Of a stretch of 64,000 bases of DNA, positions 8,785-16,846 are shown in pieces. The position numbers and the translations under genes were made by a program. A model generated the notes under the pieces. The model was not told where the DNA came from and made no database searches. It worked only from the letters and a program-made list of their open reading frames with translations. The DNA comes from Geodermatophilus telluris (GTDB lineage: Bacteria; Actinomycetota; Actinomycetes; Mycobacteriales; Geodermatophilaceae), in assembly GCF_900102745.1 (NCBI RefSeq), contig NZ_FMZF01000008.1, positions 62,001 to 126,000 of the forward strand, written 5' to 3'. Within the stretch, counting starts at the first letter, position 1; each line of letters opens with the position of its first letter.

Positions 8785-9054
8785 GTGCACCTGCTGCTGG
8801 AGTACGCCCTCGCCCCCGACTACCTGCAGCGCCGGTCGGCGCTGCGCGAGGACCACCTGGCGCTCGCGCGCGCGGCGCACGAGCGCGGCGAGCTGCTGCT
8901 GGCCGGCGCGCTGCCCGACCCGCACGACCGCGCGCTGCTGGTCTGGACCGCCGAGCGCGAGGTCGTCGAGCGGTTCGCCGAGCAGGACCCCTACGTCGTC
9001 CACGGGCTGGTGACCGGCTGGAGCATCCGCCGGTGGGACGTCGTCGTCGGCTGA
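8785..9054 (+). CDS. YciI family small protein
   Basis: 89 residues from GTG. The pattern of a short ferredoxin-like fold is visible: LLLEYA at the start, RREDHLA-like HL at 24-25, GELLLAGALPDP at 35-46, and FAEQDPYVVHGLV at 64-76, which carries the conserved DP/H motif of YciI proteins. The family is small dimeric and mostly without known function. I chose the GTG at 8785 because residues before it do not look coding and the family starts at this strand. It is divergent from the reductase operon and convergent with the AraC gene. Confidence 0.8.
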   Translation: MHLLLEYALAPDYLQRRSALREDHLALARAAHERGELLLAGALPDPHDRALLVWTAEREVVERFAEQDPYVVHGLVTGWSIRRWDVVVG

Positions 9055-9076
9055 CGATCCCGACCGCCGGCGCCGG

Positions 9077-10012
9077 TCAGCCCGGCCGGTGCTGCCGCCG
9101 GTAGTCGCTGGGGCTGGTGCCGTAGGCCTGGCGGAACGCCCGGCTGAGGCTGGCGGCGTCGGGGAAGCCCCAGCGGCGGGCGATGTCGAACACCGGCGCG
9201 GTGCCGCGCGGGTCGGCGAGCTCCCGGCGGCAGCGGTCGAGCCGCTCGGCGCGGATGTGGCGGGCGACCGTGGTGCCCGCCCCGGCGAACAGCCGGTGCA
9301 GGTGGCGCGTGGACAGGTAGTGCGCGCGGGCGACCGCGGCCGGGTCGAGGCCGGGGTCGGCGAGGTGCTCGGCGACCCAGCCGTGGATGCGGCACAGCAG
9401 CTCGCCGGCCGGGCCGGCGGCCGGCTCCGGCGCGGCCTGCTCGGCGGCGACGGTGGTGACCAGCTCGGCCACCTCACCGGCCAGCCGCACCGCACCGGCC
9501 GGCGACAGGTCCGGAGGGCCGGTCACCAGCTCCCGCAGCACCCGCCCGACGATCGCGCCGAGCCCGCTGCCGCCGTCGATGGCCCGGGCGGTCAGCCGCT
9601 GCGACCCGGCGGCGTCGACGGCGACGGTGCTGCGGGGCCACGTGAGCACCAGCAGCCCGACGTCGCCGCCCATGTGCCAGGAGAAGGGCCGCTCGGTCTC
9701 GTAGAGCGCGTAGTCCCCCGCCCGGAGCACCGCCTCCCGCCCGTCCTGGCGGAGCACCGCCGCGCCGCGGCTGACCAGCCCGACCTGCAGGTAGGCCTCG
9801 CCGTCGGCGCGGGCCAGTCCCGGGGTGCGCCGGTACTCGGCGCCGGTGGTGGCGACCGTGGCGACCGACAGGTGGCCGACCGGGGCGCTGCGCACGGACC
9901 CGGCGAACGGGGCGTCGCGGTCGGTGGCGTCGATGTCGAGCGCGACGAAGTGCTCGCGGATGAGGTCGCGCCACCGGTCCAGCCGGTGGGTGGACCCGGT
10001 CGTGACGACCAC
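9077..10012 (-). CDS. AraC family transcription regulator
   Basis: About 311 residues. The C-terminal ~100 residues form a double helix-turn-helix (HYLSTRHLHRLFAG and, near the end, FPDAASLSRAFRQAYGTSPSDYR, the AraC signature). The N-terminal part (LQVGLVSRGAAVLRQDGRE..., GDYALYET.RPFSWHMGG) is the cupin-like sensor of the AraC_binding_2 type. GTG at 10012 is preferred since GAGG lies 5 bases upstream; GTG at 10018 is the alternative. It is divergent from a molybdopterin oxidoreductase, the likely target, with 166 bases between them. Confidence 0.85.
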   Translation of the reverse strand: MVVTTGSTHRLDRWRDLIREHFVALDIDATDRDAPFAGSVRSAPVGHLSVATVATTGAEYRRTPGLARADGEAYLQVGLVSRGAAVLRQDGREAVLRAGDYALYETERPFSWHMGGDVGLLVLTWPRSTVAVDAAGSQRLTARAIDGGSGLGAIVGRVLRELVTGPPDLSPAGAVRLAGEVAELVTTVAAEQAAPEPAAGPAGELLCRIHGWVAEHLADPGLDPAAVARAHYLSTRHLHRLFAGAGTTVARHIRAERLDRCRRELADPRGTAPVFDIARRWGFPDAASLSRAFRQAYGTSPSDYRRQHRPG

Positions 10013-10092
10013 GGCCACCTCGCAGGTGGGATCCGGCGGTCGGGGACCGCACGACCACAGGGACGCACGAGTGTGGTCGATCCTGGCGCCCA

Positions 10093-10104
10093 GCGACAAG
10101 TCGC
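10093..10104. promoter_or_regulatory. 12-base palindrome in the AraC/oxidoreductase intergenic region
   Basis: GCGAC-AA-GTCGC, a perfect inverted repeat, lies about 80 bases before each divergent start. It could be an operator, but AraC proteins usually bind direct repeats, so a different regulator or chance is possible. Confidence 0.3.
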
Positions 10105-10178
10105 AGGGCGCCGTCGGCCACGCCGGGCCCCGCCGGGCGGCCGACACTGCCCGCACCACCGCCCCGCCGGGAGCCGCG

Positions 10179-12308
10179 ATGACCACCACCGAGGACCGGC
10201 CCGCCACCACCACGGTGCGCGGCGCCTGCCCGCACGACTGCCCCGACACCTGCGCGATGCTCGTGACCGTCGAGGACGGCCGCGCCACCGCCGTCCGCGG
10301 CGACCCGGAGCACCCGTTCACCCGCGGGGCGCTGTGCGTCAAGGTCAACGACTACGTCGACCGCGTCTACAGCCCGAAGCGCGTGCTGCACCCCCTGCGG
10401 CGCACCGGGCCCAAGGGCAGCGGCGAGTTCACCCGCGTCTCCTGGGACGAGGCGCTCGACGAGATCGCCGGCCGGTTCCGGGAGTCGATCGAGCGGCACG
10501 GCGCCGAGACCGTGATGCCGGTGAGCTACCTCGGCACCGAGGGCGTCCTCAACGGGCTCAACGTGGGCGATCCGTTCTTCAACCGGCTCGGCGCCACCGT
10601 CACCGAGCGCACCTACTGCGACTCGGGGGCCTGCACCGCCTACACGATGACCATCGGCGCCACCGCCGGCGTCGACCCCGAGAGCCTCGTGCACTCCCGC
10701 TACATCGTCGTCTGGGCCTGCAACGTGGTCTCGACCAACCTGCACCTGTGGCCGGTGATCGCCGAGGCGCAGCGGCGGGGCGCGAAGGTCGTCGTCATCG
10801 ACCCCGTCCGGCACCAGACGGCGGCCCGGGCCGACTGGCACATCCCGATCCGGCCCGGAAGCGACGGCGCCCTCGCCCTGGCGCTCGCGCACGTGATCAT
10901 CGGCGAGGGGCTCACCGACGAGGCGTACGTCCGCGACCACACCGTCGGCTTCGAGGAGTTCGCCGAGCGGGTGCGGCAGTACACGCCGGAGTGGGCCGAG
11001 GGCGAGACCGGCATCCCGGCCGAGGACATCCGCACGCTCGCCCGCGAGTACGCGACGAGCCAGCCGTCGATGATCCGGATCGGGGTGGCCGTCGAGCGGC
11101 ACGCCGGCGGCGGCCAGACGGTGCGCACGATCGCCTGCCTGCCCGCGCTGGTCGGGGCCTGGCGGCGGGTGGGCGGCGGGCTGCTGCAGCTGCCGCTGTG
11201 GGCCTTCCCGGTGAACTGGGGGGCGCTCATGCACCCCGAGCTGATCACCCCGGGCACCCGGGTGGTCAACCAGTACCTGCTCGGGCAGGCGCTGACCGGC
11301 GAGCTCGGCCTGGACCCGCCGGTCACCGCGCTGGTGGTCTACAACTCCAACCCGCTGGTCGTCTGCCCCGAGCAGGACAAGGTGGCCGCCGGGCTGGCCC
11401 GCGAGGACCTGTTCACCGTGGTCAGCGACCAGTTCCTCACCGACACCGCCCGGTACGCCGACCTCGTGCTGCCCGCGACCACCCAGCTCGAGCAGCTCGA
11501 CGTGATGTTCAGCTGGGGGCACCTCTACGTCTCGCTCAACACCCCCGCGGTCGCCCCGCTGGGCGAGGCGGTGCCCAACACCGAGCTGTTCCGGCGGCTG
11601 GCCGCCCGGATGGGGTTCACCGAGCCCTGCTTCTCGCGCACCGACGAGGAGATGGTGGCCGAGGCCTTCGACTGGTCGGCGCCGCAGATGGCGGGCATCA
11701 CCGTGGAGTCGCTGCGCCGCACCGGGTGGGCCCGGCTGAACCTGCCCTCGCGCGACGAGTACGCGCCGCACGCCGAGGGGGGCTTCCCGACGCCGTCGGG
11801 GAAGACGGAGCTCCGCTCGTCGCTCGCCGAGCAGGCCGGCAACTTCGTCGTCCCGCTGTTCCGGCAGGGCTCCACCGAGCACCAGCCCGGCGGGACGGTC
11901 GACCCGCTGCCGCACCACGTCGCCTCGCGGGAGCCGGCCGACCAGCGCCACCCGCTGTACCTGATCTCGCCGAAGTCGCACGCCTACCTCAACTCCAGCG
12001 CCGGGGACATGCCGGCGCAGCAGCGGGTGCAGGGCGAGCAGACCGTGCTGCTGCACCCCCGGGACGCCGCCGAGCGCGGGCTCGCCGACGGCCAGGACGT
12101 GCGCGTCTGCAACGACCGCGGCTCCTTCGTGGCCCGCCTCCGGGTCACCGACGCGGTCGTCTCCGGCGTCGCGGTGTGCCCGATGGGCACCTGGCGGCGC
12201 AACAGCCGCGCGCAGGCCACGGTCAACGCCGTCACCCCGCCCGGGTTCGCCGACCTGGGCAACGCACCGACCTTCTCCGACACGCGGGTGCAGGTCGAAC
12301 CCGCCTGA
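10179..12308 (+). CDS. molybdopterin-dependent oxidoreductase (BisC/formate dehydrogenase-like)
   Basis: 709 residues. The N-terminal [4Fe-4S] site is CX3CX3CX27C (Cys17, 21, 25 and 53: ACPHDCPDTC and ALCVK), followed by the molybdopterin domain (RVSWDEALDEIAGRF, IDPVRHQTAARADWHIPIRPGSDGALALAL) and a C-terminal molydop-binding domain with AYLNSSAGDMPAQQR and NDRGSF. No twin-arginine signal, so it is probably cytoplasmic. Substrate unknown: the family covers formate, nitrate, sulfoxide and other reactions. ATG at 10179 has GGGAG upstream. No other subunit or chaperone gene is next to it, so it may be a single-subunit enzyme. Expression is probably set by the divergent AraC regulator. Confidence 0.9.
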   Translation: MTTTEDRPATTTVRGACPHDCPDTCAMLVTVEDGRATAVRGDPEHPFTRGALCVKVNDYVDRVYSPKRVLHPLRRTGPKGSGEFTRVSWDEALDEIAGRFRESIERHGAETVMPVSYLGTEGVLNGLNVGDPFFNRLGATVTERTYCDSGACTAYTMTIGATAGVDPESLVHSRYIVVWACNVVSTNLHLWPVIAEAQRRGAKVVVIDPVRHQTAARADWHIPIRPGSDGALALALAHVIIGEGLTDEAYVRDHTVGFEEFAERVRQYTPEWAEGETGIPAEDIRTLAREYATSQPSMIRIGVAVERHAGGGQTVRTIACLPALVGAWRRVGGGLLQLPLWAFPVNWGALMHPELITPGTRVVNQYLLGQALTGELGLDPPVTALVVYNSNPLVVCPEQDKVAAGLAREDLFTVVSDQFLTDTARYADLVLPATTQLEQLDVMFSWGHLYVSLNTPAVAPLGEAVPNTELFRRLAARMGFTEPCFSRTDEEMVAEAFDWSAPQMAGITVESLRRTGWARLNLPSRDEYAPHAEGGFPTPSGKTELRSSLAEQAGNFVVPLFRQGSTEHQPGGTVDPLPHHVASREPADQRHPLYLISPKSHAYLNSSAGDMPAQQRVQGEQTVLLHPRDAAERGLADGQDVRVCNDRGSFVARLRVTDAVVSGVAVCPMGTWRRNSRAQATVNAVTPPGFADLGNAPTFSDTRVQVEPA

Positions 12309-12314
12309 GGACCC

Positions 12315-12356
12315 GCCGCCTCCCCGGGTGCCCCCCCCTCACCCCGGGGAGGCGGC
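12315..12356 (+). terminator. strong hairpin after the molybdopterin oxidoreductase
   Basis: Perfect 14-bp stem: GCCGCCTCCCCGGG (12315-12328) pairs with CCCGGGGAGGCGGC (12343-12356), loop of 14 bases, 6 bases after the stop codon. No T-run follows, as is common for actinobacterial terminators. Confidence 0.65.
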
Positions 12357-12426
12357 GTGCACGGGCCGGGCGCCTCCCCCGGCGAGGCGGTCACCGGCGG
12401 GCGCGGTGTCCGCTACCGTCCGCGCG

Positions 12427-13602
12427 GTGACGGAGGCCCCGGTCGACCCGCGCCGCACCCGGCGCCGCCTGGACGCGCTGACCCTCGGCCTGTTCACCGT
12501 CGCGCTGGGCACCAACATCCCGACGCCGCTGCTGCTGGTCTACCGGCGGACGCTGGGCCTGTCCGACGCCGACCTGACCGCCGTCTTCGGCTGCTACGCC
12601 GTCGGCCTGGTCGCCGCGCTCACCGTGTCGGGCGCGGCCTCGGACCGGTTCGGCCGGCGGGCGCTGGTGCTGCCCTTCGCGGTGCTCGCCGGGCTGGTGT
12701 CGCTGCTCTTCGTCCCGGCCGTCACCCACCTGCCGCTGCTCTACGCCGGGCGGCTGCTGCAGGGCGTGGTGTCCGGGGTGGTGTTCTCGGTGGCCAACGC
12801 CTGGCTGCAGGACCTGGCCGGGCCCGGGGGGCAGCAGTCGGCGGCCACCCGCGGCGCGGTGTCGACGTCGCTGGGCTTCGCCGTGGCGCCCGCGATGAGC
12901 GGGGTGCTCGCGCAGTACGGCCCCGCCCCGACGACGCTGCCCTACCTGGTGCACGTCGCCGTCCTGGTCGTCGGGCTCGGCGCGCTGCTCACCGTCCCCG
13001 AGACCGTGACCGTCCGGCACCCCGGCCGGCTGATGACCCTCGGCCTGCCGCCGGAGGCCCGCCGCCCGTTCTGGGCGGTGCTCGCGCCCACCGCCGTCGG
13101 CGTGTTCGCCTTCCCCACGGTGGCCGCGACCCTGCTGCCGCTGCTGGTGGTGCCCGGCGGGGTCGGCGTCGCCTACGCCGGCGTCATCGCCGGGCTGGCG
13201 CTGGCGGCGAGCGCGGCCGCCGCGCGGGTCGGGCGGCGGGCCGAGCGGGGCGCCGCGCCGCTCGGGATGCTCGTGTGCGCGGCCGGCACCGCGCTCGGCG
13301 TGCTGGCGATCGTCGCCCGCGCGCAGCCCCTGCTGGTGCCCGCCTCGCTGCTGATGGGCGCCGGCGCCGGGCTGTGCCTGACCGCCGGGCTCACGCTCAC
13401 CGCGCGGCTGGCCCCGCCGCACACCCGCGGCGCGATGAACAGCGCCTTCTACGCCTTCGCCTACGCCGGGTTCGGCACCCCGCTGCTGCTGGCCTGGCTG
13501 GGCGGGCGGCTGGGCACCGTGCCGGTGGTGTCGGTCTTCGCCGCCGTGCCGCTGGGGATCGCCGCCTGGCTGTGGCGCGAGCTGCGCACCCGGCGCGGCT
13601 GA
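12427..13602 (+). CDS. MFS transporter, 12-TM drug/metabolite efflux type
   Basis: 391 residues from GTG. Twelve hydrophobic segments are visible, with the MFS motif A-like GAASDRFGRRALVLP between helices 2 and 3 and a central loop after PETVTVRHPGRL. Arginine-rich short N-terminus. No substrate-specific motif. It stands alone after a terminator hairpin and is convergent with the sigma factor gene (19-base gap). Confidence 0.88.
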   Translation: MTEAPVDPRRTRRRLDALTLGLFTVALGTNIPTPLLLVYRRTLGLSDADLTAVFGCYAVGLVAALTVSGAASDRFGRRALVLPFAVLAGLVSLLFVPAVTHLPLLYAGRLLQGVVSGVVFSVANAWLQDLAGPGGQQSAATRGAVSTSLGFAVAPAMSGVLAQYGPAPTTLPYLVHVAVLVVGLGALLTVPETVTVRHPGRLMTLGLPPEARRPFWAVLAPTAVGVFAFPTVAATLLPLLVVPGGVGVAYAGVIAGLALAASAAAARVGRRAERGAAPLGMLVCAAGTALGVLAIVARAQPLLVPASLLMGAGAGLCLTAGLTLTARLAPPHTRGAMNSAFYAFAYAGFGTPLLLAWLGGRLGTVPVVSVFAAVPLGIAAWLWRELRTRRG

Positions 13603-13621
13603 CGGCGCGGTCGGCGGCCGC

Positions 13622-14896
13622 TCAGCCGGGACCGCCGTCGAGCGCGCGCAGCCGGCCGGCCAGGAACTCCCGCTCCACCGCGTTCGGCGTGAGCAGCAGC
13701 GCCTCGGTGTAGGCCTCCCGGGCCTCGGCGTCGCGGCCCAGCCGGCGCAGCAGGTCGGCCCGCGCCGCGGGCAGGTAGCCGTAGCCGGCCAGCTGCGGCT
13801 CGGCGGCCAGCGCGTCGAGCGCGGCGAGCCCGGCCGCGGGGCCGGAGGCGAACCCGACGGCGACCGCCCGGTTGAGCGCGACCACCGGGGAGGGCCACAC
13901 CGAGGCCAGCACGCCGTAGAGCGCCACGATCTCGGCCCAGTCGGTGTCGGTCCACGCCGGCGCCTCGGCGTGCACGGCGGCGATGGCGGCCTGCAGCGCG
14001 TACCGCGACGGCGGCCGCGACCGCAGCGCCTCGCGCACCAGCGCCACGCCCTCGGCGATCGCCGGCCGGTCCCACCGCGAGCGGTCCTGCTCCTCCAGCA
14101 GCAGCAGCCGGCCGTCCTCGCCGGTGCGGGTCTCGCGGCGGGCGTCGGTGAGCAGCAGCAGCGCCAGCAGGCCGGCCACCGCCGGGTCCCGCGGCAGCAG
14201 CCCGCGCAGCATCCGGCACAGCTGCACCGCGCGCTCGACGAGGTCGCGCCGCACCAGCTCCTCCCCCGCGGGCGCGGCATGCCCCGTGGTGAACAGCAGG
14301 TGCACCACCGTCAGGACGGCGTCGACGCGGGCGGGCAGCTCCTCCGGCGGCGGCACCCGGTAGGGGATGCGGGCGACGGCGATCTTCTTCTTCGCGCGGG
14401 TGAGGCGGGCGGCCATCGTCGGCTCGCCCACCAGGAAGGCCCGCGCCACCTCGGCGGTGGTCAGCCCGCACACCAGGCGCAGGGTGAGCGCCACTTGCGC
14501 CGGGCGGTCCAGCGCGGGGTGGCAGCAGGTCACCACCAGCCGCAGCCGGTCGTCGGGGTAGCCGTGCGCCCCGTCGTCCCGCGGGTCGGGGGCCGTCTCC
14601 TCCTCGACCAGCAGCGGCAGGGCGCGGCGCTCGACGCCGGAGTGGCGCAGCACGTTCAGCGCCCGCCGCCGGGCCGCGGTGGTCAGCCAGGCGCCGGGTC
14701 GGGCCGGGACGCCGGTGCGGCGCCAGTCGGTCAGCGCGGTGGCGAAGGCCTCCTGCACGCACTCCTCGGCGAGGTCGATGTCGCGGGTGACGCGCACCGT
14801 CGCGGCGAGCACGAAGGCCCACTCGCGGCGGTGCGCGTCGGCGACCGCGGCCGCGACGGCACCGGCACCCGCAGCGGCGTCGGCAGCGGGAGGCAC
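13622..14896 (-). CDS. ECF42-type sigma factor with C-terminal TPR-like extension
   Basis: 424 residues, twice the length of a simple ECF sigma. Region 2 (about 20-90: LAEECVQEAFATALTDW), region 4 (about 125-180: RLVCGLTTAEVARAFLVGEPTMAARLTRAKKKI) and then a ~240-residue helical extension (LYGVLASVWPSPVVALNRAVAV, GYLPAARADLLRRLGRDAEAREAY) typical of the ECF42 group (DUF6596). The GTG start comes one base after the stop codon of the DGPF-domain gene, the invariant partner of this group. No anti-sigma gene is seen; in ECF42 the extension is thought to control activity. Confidence 0.92.
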   Translation of the reverse strand: MPPAADAAAGAGAVAAAVADAHRREWAFVLAATVRVTRDIDLAEECVQEAFATALTDWRRTGVPARPGAWLTTAARRRALNVLRHSGVERRALPLLVEEETAPDPRDDGAHGYPDDRLRLVVTCCHPALDRPAQVALTLRLVCGLTTAEVARAFLVGEPTMAARLTRAKKKIAVARIPYRVPPPEELPARVDAVLTVVHLLFTTGHAAPAGEELVRRDLVERAVQLCRMLRGLLPRDPAVAGLLALLLLTDARRETRTGEDGRLLLLEEQDRSRWDRPAIAEGVALVREALRSRPPSRYALQAAIAAVHAEAPAWTDTDWAEIVALYGVLASVWPSPVVALNRAVAVGFASGPAAGLAALDALAAEPQLAGYGYLPAARADLLRRLGRDAEAREAYTEALLLTPNAVEREFLAGRLRALDGGPG

Positions 14897-14897
14897 G

Positions 14898-15239
14898 TCA
14901 GTCGAAGGTCATCACCGGACGGACCTCGACGCCGCCGAAGCGCGCCGGCACCGTCCGGGCCACGGCCAGCGCGGTGTCGAGGTCGGGTGCCTCGAGCAGG
15001 TAGTAGCCGCCCAGGGCCTCCTTGGTCTCGGCGAACGGGCCGTCGGTGACCTCCGTCCCCCGCACGCTGGTCGCCGTCGCCGTCGGCTCCAGCGCATCCC
15101 CGCCCAGCAGCTTCGCGCCGTGCTGCTCCACGCCCGCCGCGAACCGGTCGTGCTCGGCCGTGATCTCGCCGAACACCTCCGGCGTGGCGGTCGCGTACCG
15201 CGCCTCGTCCTCGTAGATCAGGATCAGGTACCGCGCCAT
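14898..15239 (-). CDS. DGPF/YCII-domain partner protein of ECF42 sigma
   Basis: 113 residues. Starts MARYLILIYEDEARY and has the hallmark DGPFAETKEALGGYYLLE at 67-84, then VEVRPVMTFD at the end. This family (YCII-related, PhnB/DGPF) always sits with ECF42 sigma genes; its biochemical role is not known to me. ATG start with GGGAGG 7 bases upstream. First gene of the pair, with only one base between its stop and the sigma start, so the two are translationally coupled. Confidence 0.93.
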   Translation of the reverse strand: MARYLILIYEDEARYATATPEVFGEITAEHDRFAAGVEQHGAKLLGGDALEPTATATSVRGTEVTDGPFAETKEALGGYYLLEAPDLDTALAVARTVPARFGGVEVRPVMTFD

Positions 15240-15308
15240 CTCGTCCTCCCGGACTCCGGGGCCCGCCTGCCGGGCCCTCACCTCTCCGACACCCGGCCGG
15301 CTCCCGGA

Positions 15309-15314
15309 TCGACA
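15309..15314 (-). promoter_or_regulatory. TGTCGA, candidate ECF42 -35 element
   Basis: TGTCGA on the minus strand, about 70 bases before the DGPF start codon. I recall TGTCGA as the -35 motif of ECF42 promoters in Streptomyces. A CGGA at 15288-15285 is a weak -10 candidate, but the 20-base spacing is longer than usual for ECF promoters, so only the -35 is put forward. Confidence 0.45.
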
Positions 15315-15447
15315 GCTCCGCGCCGACGGGTCCGGATCGGGTGCAGCCTGCACCGCGCAGGCCGGTCGATCGGTGCAGGACGACCTGACGGCGGTGCGCG
15401 GGACACCAGAGGATGGACGACGGACGGCGCGGGCGGGAGGCGGCACG

Positions 15448-15507
15448 GTGCGGGACTCGACGGTGCAGGAGTCGACGGTGCGGGACTCGGCGGTGCGGGA
15501 CTCGACG
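15448..15507 (+). repeat. four tandem 15-bp repeats at the P450 start codon
   Basis: Units GTGCGGGACTCGACG, GTGCAGGAGTCGACG, GTGCGGGACTCGGCG, GTGCGGGACTCGACG, then a decayed GTGCGCAGT. Each unit begins with an in-frame GTG, so each could initiate translation. Only the first has a good ribosome site. Confidence 0.85.
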
Positions 15508-16836
15508 GTGCGCAGTGCGGTGCGGTGGGCGGCGACCCACGGGGCGATGCGGCTGGCCATCCGGGCCCGGGCCCGCGCGGGCAACCCCGACGCCGAGGTG
15601 CTGCGCGACCCGGCCGTGCGCGAGGACCCCTTCCCCCACTACGAGCGGCTGCGGAAGGCGGCGCCGTTCGCCGCGGGGGCGTTCGCGAAGGCCAGCGTCC
15701 ACCACGCCGTGGTCACCGAGGTGCTGCGCAGCGACGCGTTCGGGCAGATCGCCGGCGGCCGCACCGACGGGCTGCCCCCGGTGCTCGCGGCAGCGCTGCG
15801 GCTGGCCGGCCCGCGGCCCAGCGTCGGCCCGGTCGACCCGCCGTCGATGCTCGCCGTCGACCCGCCCGAGCACACCCGCTACCGGCGGCTGGTGAGCCGG
15901 GCGTTCAGCGCCCGCGCCGTCGCCCGGCTGCGCGAGCGCACCCGCGAGGTCGCCGAGGAGCTGCTCGACGACCTCGAGCGCGAGGCGGCCGCCCGCGGCG
16001 GGCAGATCGACCTGGTCGCCCGCTACGCCAGCCTGCTGCCGGTCACGGTGATCTCCGAGGTGCTCGGCGTGCCGGTGGCGATGCGGGAGCAGTTCCTCGC
16101 CTGGGGCGACGCGGCCACCCCGAGCCTGGACATGGGCCTGGGCTGGCGCGCGCACCGCGAGGTCGAGCGCAACCTCGGGGAGCTCGACGCGTGGTTCCGC
16201 GGCCACCTGCGCCGGCTGCGCCGGGAGCCCGGCGACGACCTGCTCTCCGGCCTGGTCACCGCGGTCGACGAGGACGGCGGCGCGCTGGGCGAGCAGGAGC
16301 TGCTCGCCACCGCCGCGCTGGTGTTCGGCGCGGGCTTCGAGACGACGGTCAACCTCATCGGCAACGGCGCCGCGCAGCTGTTCGCCGCCCCCGGGCAGCG
16401 CCGCCTGCTCGCCGAGGACCCGTCGCTGTGGCCCAACGCCGTCGACGAGGTGCTGCGGGTGGACTCCCCGGTGCAGCGGACCGGGCGGCGGGCGCGGCGC
16501 GACACGACGGTGGCCGGCACGCGCGTCCGCGAGGGCGAGCTGGTGCTGCTCGTGCTGGCCGCCGCGAACCGCGACCCGCTGGTGTTCGACGACCCGCACG
16601 CCTTCGACGTCACCCGCGCCAACGCCCGCGAGCACGTGGCCTTCTCCAGCGGCATCCACTACTGCCTGGGCGCGGCGCTGGCGCGGATGGAGGGCGAGGT
16701 GGCGCTGCGCGCGCTGTTCGAGCGGTTCCCCGGCCTGGCCCCGGCCGGCCGCGGGCGCCACCGCCGCACGATCATCCTGCGCGGCTACGAGTCGCTGCCC
16801 GTCGTCCTCAGCCCCCGGGCGGCCGTCGTCGGCTGA
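15448..16836 (+). CDS. cytochrome P450
   Basis: 462 residues from the GTG at 15448, which has GGGAGG 7 bases upstream. P450 motifs: I-helix AGFETT (295-300), ExxR (Glu334-Arg337), heme loop FSSGIHYCLG with ligand Cys406. EHTRYRRLVSRAF at 141-153 is the usual C-helix. Soluble bacterial type, needing a separate ferredoxin and reductase. None is encoded alongside, though an Fe-S/flavin fusion is encoded at 19.5-22.6 kb. The first 20 residues are four copies of a five-residue repeat (VRDST-like). Substrate unknown. Divergent from the DGPF/sigma pair, convergent with a kinase gene. Confidence 0.92.
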   Translation: MRDSTVQESTVRDSAVRDSTVRSAVRWAATHGAMRLAIRARARAGNPDAEVLRDPAVREDPFPHYERLRKAAPFAAGAFAKASVHHAVVTEVLRSDAFGQIAGGRTDGLPPVLAAALRLAGPRPSVGPVDPPSMLAVDPPEHTRYRRLVSRAFSARAVARLRERTREVAEELLDDLEREAAARGGQIDLVARYASLLPVTVISEVLGVPVAMREQFLAWGDAATPSLDMGLGWRAHREVERNLGELDAWFRGHLRRLRREPGDDLLSGLVTAVDEDGGALGEQELLATAALVFGAGFETTVNLIGNGAAQLFAAPGQRRLLAEDPSLWPNAVDEVLRVDSPVQRTGRRARRDTTVAGTRVREGELVLLVLAAANRDPLVFDDPHAFDVTRANAREHVAFSSGIHYCLGAALARMEGEVALRALFERFPGLAPAGRGRHRRTIILRGYESLPVVLSPRAAVVG

Positions 16837-16846
16837 GCCGCGCCGC

